Positions 8,037 to 13,318 of a DNA stretch of 16,014 nt are shown piece by piece; within the stretch, counting starts at the first letter, position 1, and every line of letters starts with the position of its first letter. The position numbers and the translations under genes are program-made. The notes under the pieces were generated by a model. That model worked only from the letters and a program-made list of their open reading frames with translations. It ran no database searches and was not told the DNA's origin. The stretch is from Kiritimatiellales bacterium (GTDB lineage: Bacteria > Verrucomicrobiota > Kiritimatiellia > Kiritimatiellales > Pontiellaceae): NCBI GenBank assembly GCA_030625905.1, contig DAOUQA010000019.1, forward strand, positions 1-16,014. The letters are read 5' to 3'.

Positions 8037-8605
8037 AATCGCTCCTGCTATTTACAGATGGAAGCGCGCATCCGACTTCCCGGGTCGGCTACGGCGCCTA
8101 TCTTGCGATACCCGACTTAAAAAAGCGACACGCAGTGAGGCTGGAGCCGGCGACAGCAATGAAGCAGAGCGAAATGGCAACCGTAGATAATTTGCGAATG
8201 CAAATAGCGAGCAACGCGAGTGGTTCATCACTGGAAACCTGTGTGCAACTTAAACGCTTTGAGGACACCAGCTCCTCGCAGCTGGAAATCGAAACCCTTA
8301 TCTGGGCGCTCCGCGCAACACAGCCCCAAACCGTTACCCTTTATACCGACTCCCAAAATATTATCGGCCTGCCTGGCCGGCGGGAAAGGATGGAAAAACA
8401 GGAGTATCTCTCTAAAACCGGGACTCTGCTCAAGCATGCGGAACTCTATCAGGAATTTTACTCCCTGACCGATCCGCTGGATTACACCTTGGTCAAAGTG
8501 AAAGGCCATCGTCGTTCTCAGCAGAAAAGTCCGATCGACCGACTGTTCACGCTCGTCGACCGCGCATCCCGGCAGGCCCTTCGGGCAGCGCTGGCAAACC
8601 AATGA
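8033..8605 (+). CDS. RNase HI-like protein with an in-frame repeat insertion
   Basis: A 190-residue RNase H-fold protein. Acidic residues expected for the two-metal site are present: Asp9 (LFTDGS), Glu85 (SSQLEIETL), Asp106 (LYTDSQN) and Asp176 (LVDRASR). It would cut RNA in RNA-DNA hybrids, but belongs to a divergent subgroup (NIIGLPGRRERME, VKVKGHR) rather than the E. coli RnhA type. Residues about 30-66 (LKKRHAVRLEP to ASNASGS) are extra to what I know of the fold at this point, between the first and second strands. Their DNA contains the repeat core 8183-8227. The frame is kept across the insertion, and the active-site residues lie outside it, so the protein may still be active. Start ATG 8033 overlaps the RIO kinase stop, implying co-expression. 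Confidence 0.85.
   Translation: MKSLLLFTDGSAHPTSRVGYGAYLAIPDLKKRHAVRLEPATAMKQSEMATVDNLRMQIASNASGSSLETCVQLKRFEDTSSSQLEIETLIWALRATQPQTVTLYTDSQNIIGLPGRRERMEKQEYLSKTGTLLKHAELYQEFYSLTDPLDYTLVKVKGHRRSQQKSPIDRLFTLVDRASRQALRAALANQ
8183..8227 (+). repeat. GATAAT/GGTTCA repeat, copy R2 (inside the RNase HI-like gene)
   Basis: A 45-bp core reading gtaGATAATTTGCG and ending AGTGGTTCA. It contains a stem ATTTGC (8190-8195) / GCAAAT (8200-8205) with loop GAAT. It shares GATAATTTGCG-ATGCAAATAG (one internal difference) and the GGTTCA end with copy R3, and in the coding frame both give Asp-Asn-Leu-Arg-Met-Gln-Ile. The inserted segment probably starts further left, near 8119, where GCGA/AGTGAG-rich sequence (8124-8180) also lacks family homology. 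Confidence 0.8.
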
Positions 8606-8790
8606 GCTCGTTAAAATATCTATCCGGTTATCGGGAAAATGATGAGAAAAGCGTTCTGACCCTTTGTCCTTTGTCTGCTGAGTGGACTTTATATCGGGAA
8701 TATAGTCTATAGTAATGCTTAAACATGGTAGTTGTTGTTACGCAGACAAACTGGATGACACCAGATAGTATAAGCTGGAGGATAAGTAGT

Positions 8791-9405
8791 ATGAAAACGA
8801 TTATAAGCGCACTCTTGATTCTTTTTAGTGCTGGAGGATTTCAAGCGATCGCCGAAAGCATCCCTCCTTCTGTTGAGAATGGTGATGAAGTCAGCCATCA
8901 GCCCCTGGTTGAAGAAACAACTATTCCTACTAAAAAAACGTCTGCTTCAAAATCTCAGAAAAGCATCAGAGATAACCTCTTCTATGGCGGCTATATCAAC
9001 CTATCCTTTGGCAGTTATACGGTTATAGGCATCGAGCCCATGGTTGGCTACAAGCTGACACCCAAACTATCCATAGGAGTCAAGGTTCGGTATGATTACA
9101 TTCGGGATGACCGATATACCACAACGCGCACCACCAGTACGTATGGAGGCAGTATCTTCGGCCGATACCTTGTAACTCCAAAATTTTATGCACAGGCTGA
9201 GGCCGCCTCATATAGCTATGAATTATACCTCAATGGCGAACGTGAATGGGCGCCTTTTTTATTCATGGGCGGCGGCTTCATACAACCTTTGAGCGAACGG
9301 ACATGGCTGAACATCGAGATCTTGTTTGATGTATTGCAAGACGAGAAATCACCCTATGAAGACTGGGAACCTTTCTTCAGTATAGGTATTGGAGCGGGTT
9401 TCTAA
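8791..9405 (+). CDS. Small secreted beta-barrel-like outer membrane protein
   Basis: A 204-residue protein starting at ATG 8791, with a good ribosome site (GGAGGA at 8776-8781); the frame also runs upstream to 8725 but without a site. A signal peptide is clear: Met-Lys-Thr, a hydrophobic core IISALLILFSAGGF, then AIAE with probable cleavage after Ala. A Ser/Thr/Lys-rich linker (to about residue 65) follows. Then come alternating amphipathic strands (YGGYINLSFGSYTVIGIEP, GVKVRYDYIRDD, FYAQAEAASYSYELYL, WLNIEILFDVL) ending in GIGAGF with a terminal Phe, the BAM signature of outer membrane barrels. This looks like an 8-strand OmpA/OmpX-sized barrel, which implies a diderm host. Function unknown. 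It is a single gene followed by a strong terminator, with lower GC than its neighbours. Confidence 0.8.
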   Translation: MKTIISALLILFSAGGFQAIAESIPPSVENGDEVSHQPLVEETTIPTKKTSASKSQKSIRDNLFYGGYINLSFGSYTVIGIEPMVGYKLTPKLSIGVKVRYDYIRDDRYTTTRTTSTYGGSIFGRYLVTPKFYAQAEAASYSYELYLNGEREWAPFLFMGGGFIQPLSERTWLNIEILFDVLQDEKSPYEDWEPFFSIGIGAGF

Positions 9406-9458
9406 ACAATCGGTTTTTCAACCCTTCCCGCATTGATTTCAGCCAACCACGAACAAGC

Positions 9459-9490
9459 AAAGCGCCCCGCAAACGGGCGCTTTATTTTTT
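9459..9490 (+). terminator. Rho-independent terminator after the beta-barrel gene
   Basis: A perfect 9-bp stem AAAGCGCCC (9459-9467) / GGGCGCTTT (9475-9483) with a 7-base loop, followed by ATTTTTTG. It lies 54 bp after the stop codon at 9405. Confidence 0.9.
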
Positions 9491-9549
9491 GACGTTTTAA
9501 GCAGGATTGACTTGGCCCCCAAAATACTTGAATGCGAGGAAATGCGAAT

Positions 9550-9599
9550 TGAAGCCACCTGAAAAGGTGCTGGTCTGACTGGCACGCCGAAATTATCAC
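9550..9599 (-). repeat. Weak candidate copy of the GATAAT/GGTTCA repeat (R5)
   Basis: On the minus strand this begins GTGATAATTTCGGCG and ends AGGTGGCTTCA, 50 bp against 44-45 in the clear copies. The shared parts are the 8-mer GTGATAAT (exact in R4) and a variant GGCTTCA end. A second stem CACCT/AGGTG is present inside. It lies 8 bp downstream of the tRNA-Arg CCA end. The middle is not alignable, so this could be coincidence. Confidence 0.35.
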
Positions 9600-9607
9600 G
9601 TAGCGAA

Positions 9608-9684
9608 TGGCGCCCCGGACAGGAGTCGAACCTGTAACCCTCGGATTCGAAGTCCGATGCTCTGTCCAATTGAGCTACCGGGGC
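9608..9684 (-). tRNA. tRNA-Arg, anticodon UCG
   Basis: Read on the minus strand, the gene starts GCCCCGG and pairs with CCGGGGC at its 3' end, then a G discriminator and an encoded CCA (9608-9610). The anticodon stem TCGGA/TCCGA encloses the loop CTTCGAA, giving anticodon UCG (reads CGA, arginine). The T-arm CAGG-TTCGACT-CCTG and the D-arm GCTC..GAGC are intact. Length is 77 nt including CCA. Confidence 0.95.
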
Positions 9685-9800
9685 ATGGAATGAATCATTC
9701 CTCAAGATCCCGAAAGGTGCAAGCGGGTACTGCTCCCCATTAAGAAACGCTAGGGATCATAACCAACTACAGACCTCGCCGATTTCCAACGAAGTGTAGC

Positions 9801-9833
9801 ACCGCTTCACCCCGCATCAGCGGGGAAAGCGGT
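9801..9833. repeat. Strong GC-rich hairpin, REP-like
   Basis: A near-perfect palindrome: ACCGCTT, then CA, CCCCGC, loop ATCA, GCGGGG, A, AAGCGGT (13 paired bases per side around a small internal loop). No T tract follows on either strand, so it is not a classical terminator. It stands alone in the stretch 9685-10100. That stretch has no gene I can support and, apart from this hairpin, holds only direct-repeat copy A with its operator. Confidence 0.7.
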
Positions 9834-9990
9834 TTCAGCACGCCACAACCATTCTCCCCGACACCTTTCCCTTTTATGACGCAACCTGTCCAGCCAAAGG
9901 CAGGATGCACGGGCGGCCCCCTCTTCCGCGCCGCAAACTCAATCAGATTTTCCCCTCGGCTTTCTCCAAACCCTTTTCAGTTTTGGGGAC

Positions 9991-10050
9991 ATATATCATT
10001 ATATGATATATCTGCTGCAACCAACCGGGATAACGAGAGTATTGAATTAC
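9991..10050 (+). repeat. 60-bp direct repeat, copy A, with a PadR-type palindrome
   Basis: This segment matches 10791-10851 with three substitutions and one single-base indel. Its first 21 bp form the palindrome ATATATCAT-3 nt-ATGATATAT. The remainder (ctgctgcaaccaaccggg, then ataacgagag) has no known function. Read from an ATG at 10003 it would give MIYLLQPTG before the frame is lost through the indel. Confidence 0.85.
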
Positions 10051-10120
10051 AGGACGAACTCTTCGGGCATTTGATCCCGCTCCTTTTCCATTCATGACGC
10101 AATGCACGGGCTAACCCCTC

Positions 10121-10359
10121 CGCTCCCGCGATTTCCTCCGCAGCCTGATCGACGGGAAAGAGGTCATCATTGCCGCACGCGAAGCGCAGATAATTTGCGC
10201 ATGCAAATAGGTCCTGAAAGGAACGGTTCAACGGTGAAAGACCGGCGCGGAAAATATGGCCGCTACCTCGCCGAAATCTGGATTGAAAAGAACGGCGGCT
10301 GGATCAACGTCAACGACGCCCTCGTCGCCGCCGGCCACGCGGTCTATCAGGAATATTGA
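10121..10359 (+). pseudogene. Staphylococcal-nuclease-like fragment broken by a repeat
   Basis: Two pieces of one SNase/thermonuclease-type gene lie in different frames. The left piece (10121-10174) reads RSRDFLRSLIDGKEVIIA. The right piece (10234-10359) reads VKDRRGKYGRYLAEIWIEK, then NGGWINVNDALVAAGHAVYQEY and stop. The DRRGKYGRYLAEIW and WINVNDALVAAGHAVY blocks are typical of the C-terminal half of Ca-dependent nucleases of this fold (the GRxLA arginine region). Between them sits about 56 bp of repeat R3, whose length is not a multiple of 3, so the frame breaks (the left frame hits TAG at 10208-10210). The N-terminal half, including the first catalytic Asp/Arg, is absent. An ORF from ATG 10102 reads through the repeat, but its N-terminus is not the family's. 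Confidence 0.75.
10186..10230 (+). repeat. GATAAT/GGTTCA repeat, copy R3 (inside the nuclease remnant)
   Basis: A 45-bp core: gcaGATAATTTGCGC through GGAACGGTTCA. The stem is ATTTGC (10193-10198) / GCAAAT (10203-10208) with loop GCAT. A second small stem, TCCT/AGGA (10212-10221), follows. The left boundary is probably near 10175 (gcacgcgaagcg). It has the same length as R2 and nearly the same left half, with a diverged right half apart from the GGTTCA end. Confidence 0.8.
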
Positions 10360-10415
10360 AACCTGAATTTCAATTAAGTTAATGTGGTATGAGACACTCA
10401 GCTACAACCTTGTAG

Positions 10416-10436
10416 ATATATCATTATACGATATAT
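10416..10436. promoter_or_regulatory. Operator palindrome at the padR start
   Basis: ATATATCAT-3 nt-ACGATATAT, one base off perfect symmetry, ends 7 bp before the PadR start codon (10444). A bound dimer here would block transcription or translation of the regulator, which fits autoregulation. The same palindrome occurs at 9991-10011 (perfect) and 10791-10811 (one arm mismatch). Confidence 0.7.
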
Positions 10437-10443
10437 TCAGCCC

Positions 10444-10785
10444 ATGAAACGAAGTATTGATGGTGAAATGATCAAGGGGCATACCGACATGCTCATCCTC
10501 GCGCTGCTGGGCAACGGCACTTCCATGCACGGCTACCTCATCCGCCAGAAGCTGTGCGACATCTCCCGGCAAGTGGTGCACCCATCGCTGGGGCGGATCT
10601 ATCCCCTGCTCGCCCGAATGGAAAAGAAAGGCTGGCTCAAAAGCCGACAGGAAACCGTTTGCGAAAGCCGTGTGCGCAAAACCTACTCCATCACGGCCAG
10701 AGGCCGGGCCGAACTCAAAGTCCGACTCAAAAAGTGGAAGCTCTTCTCCGACGGCATCAACCGCATCCTCAAAAAATGTACATGA
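10444..10785 (+). CDS. PadR-family transcriptional regulator
   Basis: A 113-residue winged-helix regulator of the short PadR subfamily. Residues 10-85 hold the PadR fold: DMLILALLGNGTSMHGYLI, then VHPSLGRIYPLLARMEKKGWL (recognition helix, SLGRIYPLL in place of the usual SxGTLYPAL) and RKTYSITARGRAEL (wing). The C-terminal dimerisation helix is short (KVRLKKWKLFSDGINRILKK). PadR proteins are mostly repressors of their own gene and of a linked effector. Here the operator-like palindrome directly precedes the start and no purine-rich ribosome site is visible, so translation may be weak or leaderless. No effector gene survives next to it; a further operator copy lies 6 bp after its stop with only a 38-codon frame behind it. 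Confidence 0.9.
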   Translation: MKRSIDGEMIKGHTDMLILALLGNGTSMHGYLIRQKLCDISRQVVHPSLGRIYPLLARMEKKGWLKSRQETVCESRVRKTYSITARGRAELKVRLKKWKLFSDGINRILKKCT

Positions 10786-10790
10786 GGCAG

Positions 10791-10851
10791 ATATGTCATT
10801 ATATGATATATCTGCTACAACCAACCGGAGATAACGAGAGTCTTGAATTAC
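10791..10851 (+). repeat. 61-bp direct repeat, copy B, with a PadR-type palindrome
   Basis: Second copy of the 9991-10050 repeat, starting 5 bp after the padR stop codon. The first 21 bp are the operator palindrome with one changed base in the left arm. The frame from ATG 10803 runs for 38 codons (MIYLLQPTGDNESLELPER and on) to a stop at 10919 without any recognisable domain. Copies A and B bracket the nuclease remnant and padR (about 740 bp). Confidence 0.85.
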
Positions 10852-10919
10852 CCGAAAGAACATGGGCCGATATTAAAAGCGGCGGAAGATCCGGCGGAAT
10901 ATCGCTCGGGGAAAGCTGA

Positions 10920-11501
10920 TTAGCTCTCCGCGTCTGCTTCTGGAAAGAGTGCTTTCCTTCCCTCTTCAGTTTTTAGATAAGCCGCAATCTCCGAATAGGC
11001 TTTTTTCATGGACTCGACGAGCGTCTGCATGGCTTTAACTTCAATGCGGATGACGTCGGTCTGGGCATCCAACTTATACCCAAGTTTCTCGCAACTCTTA
11101 GAGGAAGTTAGATCAAGCTGCGGAAGAAGGTGATGAATCAGGTCGTTGCGTTGCTCCACCAGTTTCGCGAGCTCTTCTGTCTTATCCTTCTGATACGCCT
11201 CATTATCACCAAACCTGTACGTCATCGATACAAACGGCTCCGTCAGATTCTCAGGTTCCCTTGCGAACGGCTCGATTTCCGGCCCGAGAATCTCTTCTGT
11301 ATAGTCCCCCGCCAGTTGGCCCAACGTCTTCCGATGCGTGGTTTCGGACCTTTTCTCCATCCGTTTTTTCAACTGACTGGCCGTCCCGCTTATATCAGAA
11401 CGTGCGATAAGAAATTTCAGCAACATTTCCAGCTGCTGATAAAGCAGCATATTCCGTCCGATTTTTGCATACACTTCGGTCTGTGCGTCTTCTATCTCCA
11501 T
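10920..11501 (-). CDS. HEPN-like helical protein, possible ribonuclease
   Basis: A 193-residue, predominantly helical, charged protein. It has a leucine-rich first helix (YQQLEMLLKFLIA, 21-33) and, in the second half, EQRNDLIHHLLPQL with Arg118-x4-His123. An R-x4-H motif in this helical setting is the catalytic signature of HEPN-type ribonucleases used in toxin-antitoxin and abortive-infection systems. The match rests on the motif and predicted helices only, so this is a suggestion. Start ATG 11501 has AAGAAG upstream. No antitoxin (MNT or other) gene lies beside it, and its ORF converges on the padR-repeat segment. It is intact, with coding-like codon use, and lies in an accessory-looking region next to vsr. 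It could also be a structural phage or plasmid protein. Confidence 0.6.
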   Translation of the reverse strand: MEIEDAQTEVYAKIGRNMLLYQQLEMLLKFLIARSDISGTASQLKKRMEKRSETTHRKTLGQLAGDYTEEILGPEIEPFAREPENLTEPFVSMTYRFGDNEAYQKDKTEELAKLVEQRNDLIHHLLPQLDLTSSKSCEKLGYKLDAQTDVIRIEVKAMQTLVESMKKAYSEIAAYLKTEEGRKALFPEADAES

Positions 11502-11541
11502 CGTGCTTCTTACCCTTTCGGTGCTCGGGGCGCCAGCTCCG

Positions 11542-11566
11542 GACGGATGAGACTGAACTCATCGTC
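11542..11566. repeat. Short hairpin upstream of the HEPN-like gene
   Basis: GATGAG (11546-11551) and CTCATC (11558-11563) pair perfectly around ACTGAA, extended by GAC/GTC outside a bulged base. There is no T tract on either side. It lies 40 bp upstream of the minus-strand start at 11501 and could affect that message's leader. Confidence 0.4.
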
Positions 11567-11573
11567 TGGGGTT

Positions 11574-11706
11574 GGGTCTCAGTATGTCTAATGTCCAGAC
11601 CTGACCCCGATTCCACATGATCCGACGTCCCTTTCATAAAAACCGCGATTTTCGCCTCTTTGGTTTTTTCGAGGCAATCGATGCATGTCATGTAGATCCG
11701 ATCCAT
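11574..11706 (-). pseudogene. Possible truncated small gene upstream of the HEPN-like gene
   Basis: An ATG at 11706 (minus strand) has a good ribosome site (GGGGAAGGGG). The first 30 codons look genuine (MDRIYMTCIDCLEKTKEAKI, then AVFMKGTSDHVE). The frame then enters a stretch (11588-11608, ctaatgtccagacctgaccc) that I associate with widespread intergenic/REP-linked sequence in bacteria. Beyond it the frame is Ser/Arg-rich and runs into the HEPN-like gene. A truncated or hitch-hiked gene start is plausible; the product is unrecognised. Confidence 0.35.
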
Positions 11707-12079
11707 AATAATCCCCTTCCCCAATATACGATAACAAAATCCGTACAGGTATCCAGCATTTAGGGCAACCTATGCATCTCAGACTCAAAGCGACACTACC
11801 CGACTTCGGTACGTGATCTGGACTTTCAGATTCAAGATGGACTGTTATACTGCCTATATGGCCGACCACTTAACTCCTGAGCAGCGCAGCTGGAATATGG
11901 GACAGATCAAGGGCAAGAATACAAAGCCCGAACTTATCGTCCGCTCATTGCTGCACCGCGCCGGCTACCGATTTACCGTCAACGGCTCGAAGAATAAGAA
12001 ACTGCCCGGTAAGCCCGATATCGTCTTGCCGAAATATAAAACAGCCGTATTCGTCCACGGCTGCTTCTGGCACCGTCAC

Positions 12080-12139
12080 CTAGGAGCGAAGCGAGTGATA
12101 ATGCGCGGAGCGCATAACGACCAACCGGAAGTGGTTCAC
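12080..12139 (+). repeat. GATAAT/GGTTCA repeat, copy R4 (60-bp in-frame insertion in vsr)
   Basis: Core 12095-12138: GTGATAATGCGC through GAAGTGGTTCA, 44 bp. The stem ATGCGC (12101-12106) / GCGCAT (12110-12115) has loop GGA. It occupies the same position as the ATTTGC/GCAAAT stem of R2 and R3 but has a different, still self-complementary sequence. Left of the core is GGAGCGAAGCGA, similar to GCGAAGCG left of R3. CAC stands on both sides of the insertion (12077-12079 and 12137-12139), possibly a 3-bp target duplication. Removing 60 bp restores a normal His-Gly-Cys Vsr junction. Confidence 0.85.
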
Positions 12140-12249
12140 GGATGCAAAGGAGCCACCACCCCGAAAACCCGCACCGAATGGTGGCAGGCCAAATTTGACC
12201 GCAACGTCGCCAACGACAAGAAACACACGCGCCAGCTGCGGAAAAAACA

Positions 12250-12285
12250 CCATTGCATTGCTAATGAACAAAGCGGGGTTGGTTC
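12250..12285 (+). repeat. Candidate degenerate repeat copy R6 at the vsr break
   Basis: ATTGC-ATT-GC(T)AAT (12252-12265) has the same hairpin layout as R2 and R3, and aagcggggttggttc (12271-12285) resembles gcaacgcgagtggttc in R2. It starts within a few bases of where Vsr homology ends. The similarity is partial, without a GATAAT box, so it is a hypothesis. Confidence 0.35.
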
Positions 12286-12358
12286 CTCGGCCCGTTCGAC
12301 GATTCCGAGTGACGACGGATTCGCGCAAGACCATTGCCTCTCCGAACCGGCTTACTGC

Positions 12359-12445
12359 GGGGCTGTAGGCTTGAGACCTGAGGCTGCAGGCAGAAGGCGG
12401 CCTCGGCGAGGCTGAAAGGCCTTAGGCTGTAGGAAATAGAAAAAC
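12359..12445. repeat. Degenerate AGGCTGNAGGC-type tandem repeat
   Basis: The units ggctgtaggctt, gaggctgcaggc, gaggctgaaaggc and taggctgtagg follow one another with small variations. On the minus strand this reads as Ser-Leu-Gln-Pro/Ser-Leu-Arg-Pro-like repeats, a common low-complexity intergenic pattern and not a gene. It fills the gap between the vsr remnant and the DUF6933-like gene. Confidence 0.6.
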
Positions 12446-12536
12446 GGCCCATTTCGCCTCTCCAACACTGCGCAGCAGATCCGTTGCTTTTCATAAATCC
12501 GTTGCCATCTGCCCCGCTTCATTGCACATTTGTTCC

Positions 12537-13295
12537 ATGCACCTGCAATTGAACCTGAGCAACCAATTGATTAAACAGTGGAAACCGACTATGTCGGACA
12601 ATCCTCCGGAGACGCATCCGTTGCTGCGTTGGCGGATCGACAAGATCAAGCTGGACCGGACAACGGCCAACTATATCTGCGTGAACGAGGAGTCGCTCTT
12701 TTCCTTTTTGCTCCCCCGCCTGCCCGGAAAAACGGACATCCAGATCCAGCAGCTTTTCATCGACCGCCTGCTGGTGATCCTCGATGTCCATTCCTTTCCG
12801 GTAGCCGCCCTCGCCCTTTTTGACAACCTTCCGGTTCTGTACGGCAAGTCGAACAACCCGAAACTGACGGGGACCATCACCAGCATGCGCCATAGCTACG
12901 AATGTCAATATTTCATGGAAACCCCGTTGTTCGAGGCGGAGGATCGCGTCAACCGCACCCCCTTCCAAGGACCGAACTACCGCTTCCCGCTGACCGAGTT
13001 TCTGAAGCTGCGCACGCTGTTCGACGATCCGGATGGCGACATGATCCAGTTCCAGATGCCCAAGGAACTTGTTTATACCGCCCGCTCCTTTTTCTCATAT
13101 ACCGAACCGCCCGCACTCTACTGCTTCGAGGATGCCCCCGATGCCCATGGCAACTTCACCGGGCAGCTATCGCTCCATGATTTGATCCAGTTTAGTGAAT
13201 GGATTATGGATATTCTGGATCAGGATTCCGGGAAGGCGGAAAGCCTGCTTCCCGTACTTGAATTCATCCGCGACGCGCGCGAAAAAACAACATAG
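12537..13295 (+). CDS. DUF6933-like protein of unknown function
   Basis: A 252-residue soluble protein with no signal peptide or membrane segment. The N-terminal part (MHLQLNLSNQLIKQW, PLLRWRIDKIKLDRTTANYI and CVNEESLFSFLLP) resembles the DUF6933 domain, where a short start is followed by a 'W...' strand and a 'N-E/D-x-LFxxL' segment. The recognition is from memory of that family and moderate. The C-terminal half (YFMETPLFEAEDRVNRTPFQ, QMPKELVYTARSFFSY, EPPALYCFEDAPDAHG) is unfamiliar. I chose ATG 12537, which gives the family-like Met-His-Leu start; the frame also opens from a TTG at 12522. No ribosome site is obvious. Such proteins occur scattered next to accessory genes, and none has a proven role that I know of. 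Codon use is intact and coding-like. Confidence 0.75.
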   Translation: MHLQLNLSNQLIKQWKPTMSDNPPETHPLLRWRIDKIKLDRTTANYICVNEESLFSFLLPRLPGKTDIQIQQLFIDRLLVILDVHSFPVAALALFDNLPVLYGKSNNPKLTGTITSMRHSYECQYFMETPLFEAEDRVNRTPFQGPNYRFPLTEFLKLRTLFDDPDGDMIQFQMPKELVYTARSFFSYTEPPALYCFEDAPDAHGNFTGQLSLHDLIQFSEWIMDILDQDSGKAESLLPVLEFIRDAREKTT

Positions 13296-13318
13296 AAGAG
13301 TCGAGATTCCAATCACCC

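Larger units (their letters stand above)
11858..12415 (+). pseudogene. vsr: Very short patch repair endonuclease (Vsr), damaged
   Basis: The frame starts MADHLTPEQRSWNMGQIKGK, then NTKPELIVRSLLHRAGYRF and LPGKPDIVLPKYKTAVFVHG: a standard Vsr N-terminus with the catalytic Asp (PDIV). Vsr nicks 5' of T:G mismatches left by cytosine methylation, normally alongside a Dcm methylase, which is absent here. GCFWHRH (equivalents of E. coli Cys66, His69, His71) is separated from the next zinc ligand (GCKGATTPKTRTEWW, Cys73 equivalent) by exactly 60 bp, 12080-12139, which carry repeat R4 and add 20 residues (75-94). Homology stops at QLRKK (about 12247), where GWxVLxVWEC with the last zinc Cys should follow. 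A possible second repeat copy begins there. The frame runs on to 12415 without Vsr sequence. Probably inactive. The upstream frame to 11813 is not Vsr-like, so ATG 11858 is preferred. Confidence 0.85.

Noticed and set aside
9608..9720. tRNA-Arg as the attachment site of an integrated element
   Set aside because: No integrase gene and no second copy of the tRNA 3' end in the window.
9801..9833. A single CRISPR-like unit (CCCCGCATCAGCGGGG resembles type I-E repeats)
   Set aside because: Only one copy, no spacer-repeat array and no cas gene; the outer symmetric arms are better explained as a hairpin.
9876..10097. 73-codon + frame upstream of the nuclease remnant
   Set aside because: It crosses the 60-bp direct repeat and the operator, has no ribosome site, and shows no domain. 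A partial resemblance between 9872-9910 and 10094-10131 (gacgcaa and tgcacgggc words) is too weak to call a repeat.
11130..11591. 153-codon + frame opposite the HEPN-like gene
   Set aside because: Composition rich in His, Phe, Cys and Arg and without a ribosome site; the minus-strand frame has better coding character and a normal start.
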